From Calocera cornea HHB12733 (Eukaryota; Basidiomycota; Dacrymycetes; Dacrymycetales; Dacrymycetaceae), in the NCBI GenBank assembly GCA_001632435.1, contig KV424062.1, positions 1 through 64,000 of the forward strand: 64,000 bases of DNA, written 5' to 3'. The notes beneath the pieces are model-generated. The model ran no database searches. It worked only from the letters and a program-made list of their open reading frames with translations, and was not told the origin of the DNA. The translations under genes and the position numbers were made by a program. Position 1 is the first letter of the stretch, and each line of letters starts with the position of its first letter. This document shows, piece by piece, positions 57,693 to 64,000 of the stretch.

Positions 57693-59211
57693 GATGGGCT
57701 AAGAAAGGATGCTGTGAGGTCGTACAACTGTCGTTTACAAGGTCGAGGAGATGGTACAAGAAGCGCGTTCGTCTACCCCGGCGTTCACCCTTTCAAGATC
57801 TGTCAGGGACCTCCGGATCTGTGAGGGATTCTGCACCGAGCCGTGATGCCGACGATCGCTGCTATCTGGGCGGCCCTGCCGAGCGAGTGCCGAACGGGTC
57901 GACGGGTTGAGAGCAACAGTGCATTGTCAAAATTATCTAAAGGCGGAACAACAGTCGTATGTCGCTTATCAATGGGGGACCGGGAGACTCGATAACGGGG
58001 CCGAGGGCGGTTCGGCGCCTGGGAGGGAAACCGAGAGGAATCAAGCGCGCGAAGTCGGGCGCTGGTCCTCCATCAGCGCCAAGCGGGATGAGATGACAGG
58101 ACAAGGACCGGCAGGAAGTGCTTCCGATATCTAATGAACGGCACGGAGGTATCTCGTTCATGTGGCGGGCAGCGGCTGTGCTGGATTAACTGTTGAATCC
58201 CCCGGACGGTTGCCGATCTCTCAGACACCGGACGCCCCCTCCGTGGCTATCTCAATTCGGCACTTTCTTTACCGTACCTGCCGAAACAGCTCTCACTGCG
58301 CCTGGCCTGCACGTCCTCGACCAACGGGCGCTCCGAGGTTTTGTTCGCGATTCCCGAATTCACCCACAAGAACACGTGGTGCACGCGGTTGCTCTGCTTC
58401 CCATTGGTTAGCGCCGTTTCCCTGACCCGTATCGATCCCGCGACACCCTGGTCGCGCTCGCGTATCCTAAATTTGAATTGACTTACGGATAGTAGTGTTT
58501 CCCTGAACCTCGGCATGTGGTAAAGCGGCCAAAGGCTGGCTATCGATACGGTGCCGAACTCCGCATCTCGGGCCAAATGACTCGCTCAGGTCTGGCCACC
58601 ACCGAGAGTGGAGTCGACCGACGCCATCCCGCCGCCATCCCGCCCTCGCGCCGGGCTTGTAATTATCATGAAGGAACTATTCTTGGCATTTCAAATTGGA
58701 CGGCTTGGCAAATTCCTTCCTCCTGCCAGCATCCTCTGGTACCGATCCATCCATCGTGCATGCTGGCGAGCTCGCACCGCTCACGGTCCGAATCGAAATT
58801 TTCGGCGCGGGCCGACATGTCTCAGATAAGGACGGTACTGCTCCGGCGCTCGAGAACGACGCCCCGCCCCTTTTGCACGGTCGTGCGATCGGTGCGACAA
58901 GTGAAGAGCTGCATTGCCACCGCGGGACCCGGCTAGAGAAGGGCCGGAGGCACTCCAGCAATAGAATCGACTCTCCACATCTCCACAGCACGGTGCCTTG
59001 TGCGCGTTTGCCTATCGGTACGGCACCCTTATCTTCGGCCAGCAATGTTTCGCGCTCAATTCGACGCGACGATGCATTACGGCTGATTCACAGGCGTGTC
59101 TGCTCGACCCGCCGTATAAGTTGTGGACACTCTGCCATTTTGAGTTGCTTCATCCCTTCGTTCCCCTCGCTTCGCAATCCGCTTCTTCGGACCCGCGATC
59201 AGACTGACACC
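57693..59211. other. Divergent intergenic region between the hydrolase and permease 1
   Basis: About 1.5 kb containing two divergent promoters. No gene was recognised. Close to permease 1 the core promoter resembles that of permease 2 (see TATA entries). Confidence 0.5.
59104..59126 (+). promoter_or_regulatory. Core promoter of permease 1, shared with permease 2
   Basis: TCGACCCG-N2-GTATAAGTT lies with its TATA at 59115, 97 bp before the ATG. The same arrangement, with GTATAAATT, occurs before the tandem paralog. Confidence 0.6.
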
Positions 59212-60907
59212 ATGTCCAAGTCTGCTACCCATCGCGTTGCTGTGGCCGAGGTTGGCGCCGACGATGCTGTCCTCGGTGAGCTCCCCAAGGAGTCTGTGCC
59301 TACCATTTCACCGAAGATCAACGTCACCGGTGAGGCGATGAAGGGAATGGGCCGGTGGTACTGGTTTACCGGTATCTTCGATTGGTACCCCGCCCACATG
59401 TCCAAGGGGGAGAAGAGCTTGGTCCGCAAACTCGACCTTGCCATCCTCGCCTTCTGCTGCGTTCAGTTCTTCCTCAAGTACCTTGATTCCACCAACAGTA
59501 CGTGTTCTCTCGCAAATGTCTCTTCCGGCTGACTCATATTCGCAGTCACTAATGCCTACAACTCCGGCATGTCTGCGGATCTCAAGCTATTCGGTAACGA
59601 GCTCAACTACTTCAACGTGACATACAACTGCGGTTACATGCTGGCTCAGATTCCCCTCCTCCTCGCTCTTTCCCGTCCTGGCTGGGCCCGTTGGATCTTT
59701 CCCGGCGCTGAACTGCTGTGGGGCATTGTTACTTTCACCCAATCCCGCGCCCAGAACGCAGGCCAGCTGTACGCCATCCGTTTCATTCTGGGTATGTGCG
59801 AGGTGCCGTCTTTCTCGGGAACAAACGTAAGTCTCAAACTTTATTTCCTTAATTAATTAATTTGGCTTATCATGCGCACAGTACATCCTTGGCTCTTGGT
59901 ACACCTCTGAGGAGATCTACAAGCGCGCCGGTACCTGGTACATCTCCTCCGGTCTTGGCTCCATGTTCTCCGGCTACCTCCAGACCGCTGCTTACAACGG
60001 CCTTAACGGTGTCGGCGGCCTTGCCGGGTGGCGCTGGCTCTTCATCGTCGATGGCATCATCACCCTTCCCCTTGCCTTTGTCGGTTTCTTCACCTTCCCC
60101 GGTCTTCCCAGCTCCAAGAAGCCGTGGTTCCTTACCGATGAGGAGCATGCGCTGGCCACCATCCGTATGAACCGTCAGAAGTCCGGACAACCCACCAAGA
60201 TCACCAAGGCAACCGCGCGCCGCATCCTCACCAAGTGGCACTTCTATGTCGCTGTCCTCATGAACATGGTTTACAACCTGACGTCCTATCCCACGAACTA
60301 CATGTCGCTCTTCCTCAAGCGCGCGACCGATTCCAACGGCAACCTCATCTACACCATTCAGCAGGTCAACACCATCCCGACCGCGGTTTCCGGCGTGGCG
60401 GCCCTGTCCTCGTGGCTCACCGCATCGCTCGTCAATGTCATCTCCATCGTTCCTCTGTTCCTTGCTATCAACGCTGTTGGTCTCTTCGCCAACATCGTTC
60501 TGCGTATCTGGAACGTGCCGATTGCCCTCAAGTTCTTCGCCTACATTTGCCTGGGCGTAAACGGCTCCAACAACGCCCTGATGTTCGGCCTCGCGAACCA
60601 GATGACGCGCAGGGACAATGAGGAGCGGGCGGTAACCATGGCGGCCATGCTGATGGGTGGATGGGCCCTCAACGCTTGGGTGCCTGTGCTTGAGTGGCCG
60701 ACCGTTGATGCACCCCAGTGGATGCTTGGCTACACTGTGCAGATTCCCATGACCGTTCTCCTTACCGCTGTCTGCCTAATGGCTGTCTATCTGCATCGTC
60801 GCGAGGAGCGCCAGCGTGAATCTCTGGGCCTTAACGACGTGGAGGAGGTCAGCTCGCGGGAGCCTGCCGACTCAGAGGAGGCAGAATATGACGAGAAGAC
60901 GGCATGA
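59212..60907 (+). CDS. MFS anion/vitamin permease (pantothenate/allantoate type), tandem copy 1
   Basis: It is a plasma-membrane symporter of the anion:cation symporter group that includes Fen2/Liz1 pantothenate, Vht1 biotin and Dal5 allantoate carriers. Three exons (59212-59497, 59546-59826, 59882-60907) give 530 residues. The soluble start (MSKSATHRVAVAEVGADD) leads to GIFDWYPAHMSKGEKSLVRK and then LDLAILAFCCVQFFLKYLDS (TM1). Others include AYNSGMSADLKLFGNELNYF, YMLAQIPLLLALSRPGWARW, RAGTWYISSGLGSMFSGYLQ, GWRWLFIVDGIITLPLAFVG, TSYPTNYMSLFLKRA and NMVYN. The C-terminal tail is acidic. About 12 transmembrane segments are expected. The true substrate cannot be told from sequence. Confidence 0.9.
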
Positions 60908-61893
60908 GTGATGGATTCTGAAGATGATTGTCGGGTGGCGGCGTAATGAAGTACTATCTAATTGCTCTGTTACGATGGGTACGTGTGCTTGTACAGCGTT
61001 GGATGGTTTCAGACCCTTGACGCATCGGGACACGGTGGGATATACTATATAGACTAAGTACTGTTGTAAAATGGATCTGTCCACTTGGGCAACACCGTCT
61101 TGTACACCTCTCCAAGTGCACTGATGCTTCACGATCCGAACACTCGATGCCTTTCAACCGTAGGGGAGGGGGAGAACAAGCGGACGGAGCTTTGCCGGCT
61201 GGTCTTTATACCGTTTTAAGCAAACTCCTGAACCAGGTAAGTTAATGCTAACTTATGTAATTCCGAAAATAACCACGGAACGCCAAACGGGACGGGTCAC
61301 GTCAATATTGCATTGTCCCTCACTGGCCGCGAGGTAGCGGCGTTGAGCACACCTGCAGAAGGCTCAATTTTGACGGTCCAGTGATTCCCTTTTGTTCGTA
61401 CGTTTTCAAATTCGGACTGATCCATCTCTGTCTCTGTGCGCGATGATCGAGTCTATTCAAATTTGTTACGCGGCCTCCCATCCAAGTATCGTGAGCTCCT
61501 CACGAGCAGACCAGTAACAACTCTGTGGAATCACTGATATTATGGGTGAAGACGAGCTATATCCGACATTTCAATTTTCAAGCCAAGCAAGGAATTCGTT
61601 CGGCGACAGTTCGCCACATCGTGGAGCCGGAGCCACGGCGACTCAGTCAGGGCGCTTACCCGCCCTGCCTGCTCGCCGTCGTCGGGGTGTCCTGTTGCTG
61701 TCCCGCCCCGCCGCCCCGCCGTCCCATCCTCCCGCCCCGCCGCCTCGGCACGACCGAGTCACTTGCAAGATGCTCGGCAGATATCGGCGAATTTAGGCGA
61801 CGCTCTTATCCAGAACAAGCGAGCTTGGCGGGCACTTCTTGGCGCTCCCTGCTGCTGCTGCTGCTTGCCGATATCCGCCGCCTGCTACAAAAT

Positions 61894-61903
61894 TCACCGG
61901 TGA
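61894..61903. promoter_or_regulatory. 10-bp palindrome TCACCGGTGA
   Basis: A perfect 10-bp palindrome containing CCGG lies about 420 bp upstream of permease 2. Confidence 0.5.
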
Positions 61904-61960
61904 TATCTCCGGCATGCACCTCATTGCCCAATAACTCTGAAACTGCTCGAGTGGAAGATC

Positions 61961-61986
61961 GTTGTAACGGAATGTTGTAACGGAAT
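61961..61986. repeat. 13-bp perfect tandem duplication (GTTGTAACGGAAT)
   Basis: Two adjacent perfect copies, both containing a TAACGG core, lie about 340 bp upstream of permease 2. They could be paired binding sites or a replication-slip duplication. Confidence 0.9.
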
Positions 61987-62005
61987 GCCGACCGATCGAT
62001 CGAGA

Positions 62006-62015
62006 CCGATATCGG
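62006..62015. promoter_or_regulatory. Palindrome CCGATATCGG (CCG-N4-CGG)
   Basis: A perfect palindrome with everted CCG/CGG triplets, the half-site type used by Zn2Cys6 fungal regulators, lies about 310 bp before the permease 2 start. Confidence 0.55.
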
Positions 62016-62068
62016 TATCGGAACAAACTTAAGCTGCATCGCCACTGGCGAGAGGCGTAATTTCCCGA

Positions 62069-62091
62069 ATTCGTTTCCGGCGGAAACGAAT
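62069..62091. promoter_or_regulatory. Perfect 23-bp palindrome, 11-bp arms, CCG-N1-CGG centre
   Basis: The left arm ATTCGTTTCCG and right arm CGGAAACGAAT are exact reverse complements around a single G. The centre is an everted CCG-N-CGG pair. It lies 231 bp upstream of permease 2 and is a strong candidate operator for a dimeric regulator. Confidence 0.75.
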
Positions 62092-62226
62092 CTCAATCAC
62101 TCTCTCCCCTCTCATGCTGGGAGTGGTGCCTCGACCTGAGAGTGCCTATCTGATCTCCTTATCTATGTTCGGCATGGACCATGTTCCGTTGGCCTGGCCT
62201 TACGCTGAGTCCCATTCTTGGTCTTT

Positions 62227-62250
62227 CGACCCGTTGTATAAATTCTGGCC
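62227..62250 (+). promoter_or_regulatory. Core promoter of permease 2
   Basis: TCGACCCG-N2-GTATAAATT places a TATA box at 62237, 80 bp before the ATG, and matches the core promoter of the upstream paralog. Confidence 0.65.
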
Positions 62251-62321
62251 GATCCGAAGCATGATCTTGCTCACGCCTTCCCTTTCTCCAGACCTTTGGA
62301 TATTCACCAGAGTTGACCACC

Positions 62322-64000
62322 ATGTCGAAGTCTGCCACGCACCGGATCACCGTTGCCGAGATTGGTGCTGACGATGATGTGATCGCGGAGCTACCATCTG
62401 CGGCGCCCTACAAGGGTGCATCTCAACCTCCCATACCTCCCAAGATAAACGTCACTGGCCACGCCATGAAGGGAAAGGGTCGATGGTACTGGTTCCTCGG
62501 TATTTTCGATTGGTACCCCGCCCACTACAGTGCGACGGAGAAGAGGCTGGTACACAAGCTTGATCTTGTCATCCTTGCTTTCTGCTGTGTTCAATACTTC
62601 CTCAAGTTTCTCGATTCGAGTAACAGTAAGCGTTCCTGCCAACGGTTTGTTCTTTTGCTAATGTTGGTTGGCAGTTACCAATGCGTACAACTCTGGCATG
62701 TCTGTGGATCTCAAGTTGTTCGGCAACGAGCTCAACTACTTCAACGTGACTTACAACTGCGGTTACATGCTGGCCCAGATTCCCCTCATCCTTGCGCTGT
62801 CGCGTCCAGGCTGGGCCCGTTGGATCTTCCCCGGCGCCGAAATGCTCTGGGGCATTGTCACGTTTACGCAGTCTCGTGCCCAGAATGCTGGCCAGCTTTA
62901 CGCTATCCGATTCATTCTGGGCATGTGCGAAGTGCCTTCCTTCTCGGGTACAAACGTCAGTCAAAATATCTCTTCATCTGATGTATTGAGCTAATTGACC
63001 ACATAGTACATTCTTGGCTCTTGGTACACGTCCGAGGAAATCTACAAGCGTGCGGGTACCTGGTTCATCTCCTCCGGCCTCGGCTCCATGTTCTCTGGCT
63101 ATCTGCAGACGGCCGCTTACAACGGCTTGAACGGAGTCGGCGGTATGGAGGGCTGGCGCTGGCTCTTCATTGTCGACGGCATCATCACCCTGCCTCTCGC
63201 CGCCGTCGGTTTCTTTACTTTCCCCGGTCTTCCCAGCTCCAAGAAGCCATGGTTCTTCACGGATGAGGAGCACGAGCTCGCATCTAAGCGTATGGAGCGA
63301 CAGAACACGAAGGCCTCTGCGAAGATCACCAAAGCAACCGCGCGCCGCATTCTCACCAAGTGGCACTTCTACATTTGCGTGGCCATGAACATGGTTTACA
63401 ACTGTACCTCCTACCCCACCAACTACATGTCGCTCTTCCTCAAGCGGGCAACTGATGCCAACGGCCACCTCATCTACACCGTTCAGCAAGTAAACACCAT
63501 CCCTACGGCTGTCGCCGGTGTCTCCGCCCTTTCATCGTGGCTCACGGCGTCACTAGTTAACGTCGTTTCCATTGTCCCGCTCTTCCTCGTCATCAACTCC
63601 GTGGGTATGTTCGCCAACATCGTCCTCCGGGTTTGGACTGTGCCCATCGCGCTCAAGTTCGTCGCCTACTTCAGTCTCGGCGTGAACGGAGCAAACAATG
63701 CGCTCATGTTTGGCCTTGCGAACCAGATCACGAGGAGGGACAACGAAGAGCGGGCAGTGACGCTGGCGTGCATGCTCATGGGTGGTTGGGCGCTGAACGC
63801 GTGGGTGCCTGTGCTCGAGTGGCCCACAGTCGATGCCCCCCGATGGAAGCTGGGTTACACGGTTCAGCTCCCCATGACTGTCCTTCTCACCGCCACCTGC
63901 CTTACGGCAGTGTATCTTCACCGGCGACAGGAGCGCGCTGACGCTCTCCTCGGCGACGATGAGTCGGTGACCCGCGAGGTCGCCGAATCAGAGGACGCTG
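62322..64000 (+). CDS. MFS anion/vitamin permease, tandem copy 2, cut by window end
   Basis: It is a close paralog of the upstream permease, similar along its whole visible length, with long identical blocks such as LKLFGNELNYFNVTYNCGYM and SSLGVNG-like variants only at scattered sites. Exons 62322-62625, 62675-62955 and 63007-64000+ use the same intron positions and phases as copy 1. Exon 1 is 18 nt longer owing to a six-residue insert after ELPS (region AAPYKGASQPPIP). Exon 2 is the same length in both copies. The reading frame is open at the window end within the acidic tail (ESEDA), probably a few dozen codons from the stop. The two copies probably differ in regulation or affinity; nothing here fixes the substrate. 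Confidence 0.9.

Larger units (their letters stand above)
60908..62321. other. Intergenic region between the tandem permeases, palindrome-rich
   Basis: About 1.4 kb holding the 3' flank of copy 1 and the promoter of copy 2. No gene was recognised. The last 450 bp concentrate palindromes and a 13-bp tandem repeat, listed below. Confidence 0.55.

Overview
The window looks like a chromosome segment of a GC-rich fungus, most likely a basidiomycete yeast (Tremellomycetes-like; the lineage is an inference from protein flavour, not from a search). Genes are dense, sit on both strands, and most are split by many short introns of about 40-70 nt with GTRNGT donors, CTRAY branch points and YAG acceptors. 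There are no operons, no ribosome binding sites, no CRISPR array and no recognisable transposon. Two assembly gaps (runs of N) occur at 35045-35179 and 54188-54387. || Layout. 1-1383 has no recognisable gene. 1384-12627 carries a two-HKD phospholipase D-like gene, mitochondrial N-acetylglutamate synthase (ARG2) and, convergent with it, an importin-5/Kap121 gene whose C-terminus appears cut short. 12628-18671 is a genome-maintenance block: an ALKBH2-like DNA dealkylase, MAD2 and NBS1, the last two divergent from a 317-bp promoter. 19810-27818 holds an intron-rich MFS sugar transporter, an unknown membrane-anchored protein, a 3.2-kb intergenic stretch and an intronless hexose transporter with strong codon bias. 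28561-33117 has phosphopantothenoylcysteine synthetase (CAB2) divergent from the AAA ATPase AFG2/DRG1, then tRNA-Leu(CAG). 35285-41359 has a secreted lysozyme/SLT-fold protein, a membrane-anchored serine beta-lactamase-like protein and a THUMP RNA methyltransferase that starts only 77 bp from the beta-lactamase-like gene. 42430-54187 has a small two-C2H2 zinc-finger protein, the FIG4 lipid phosphatase, an aldo-keto reductase with a 5-nt microexon, an unknown protein and a large two-finger GATA factor running into the second gap. 56511-64000 has an isochorismatase-family hydrolase and two tandem MFS anion/vitamin permease paralogs, the second cut by the window end. || Functional themes are ordinary for a fungal chromosome: amino-acid and CoA biosynthesis, nuclear import, DNA repair and checkpoint, sugar and vitamin/anion uptake, lipid signalling. 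The points most worth a second look are the 5-nt microexon, the ambiguous GC-AG/GT-AG intron inside a GATA finger, the shortened Kap121, the palindrome-rich promoter of the second permease, and the neighbouring SLT-fold and beta-lactamase-like genes. No clearly new multi-gene system was found.
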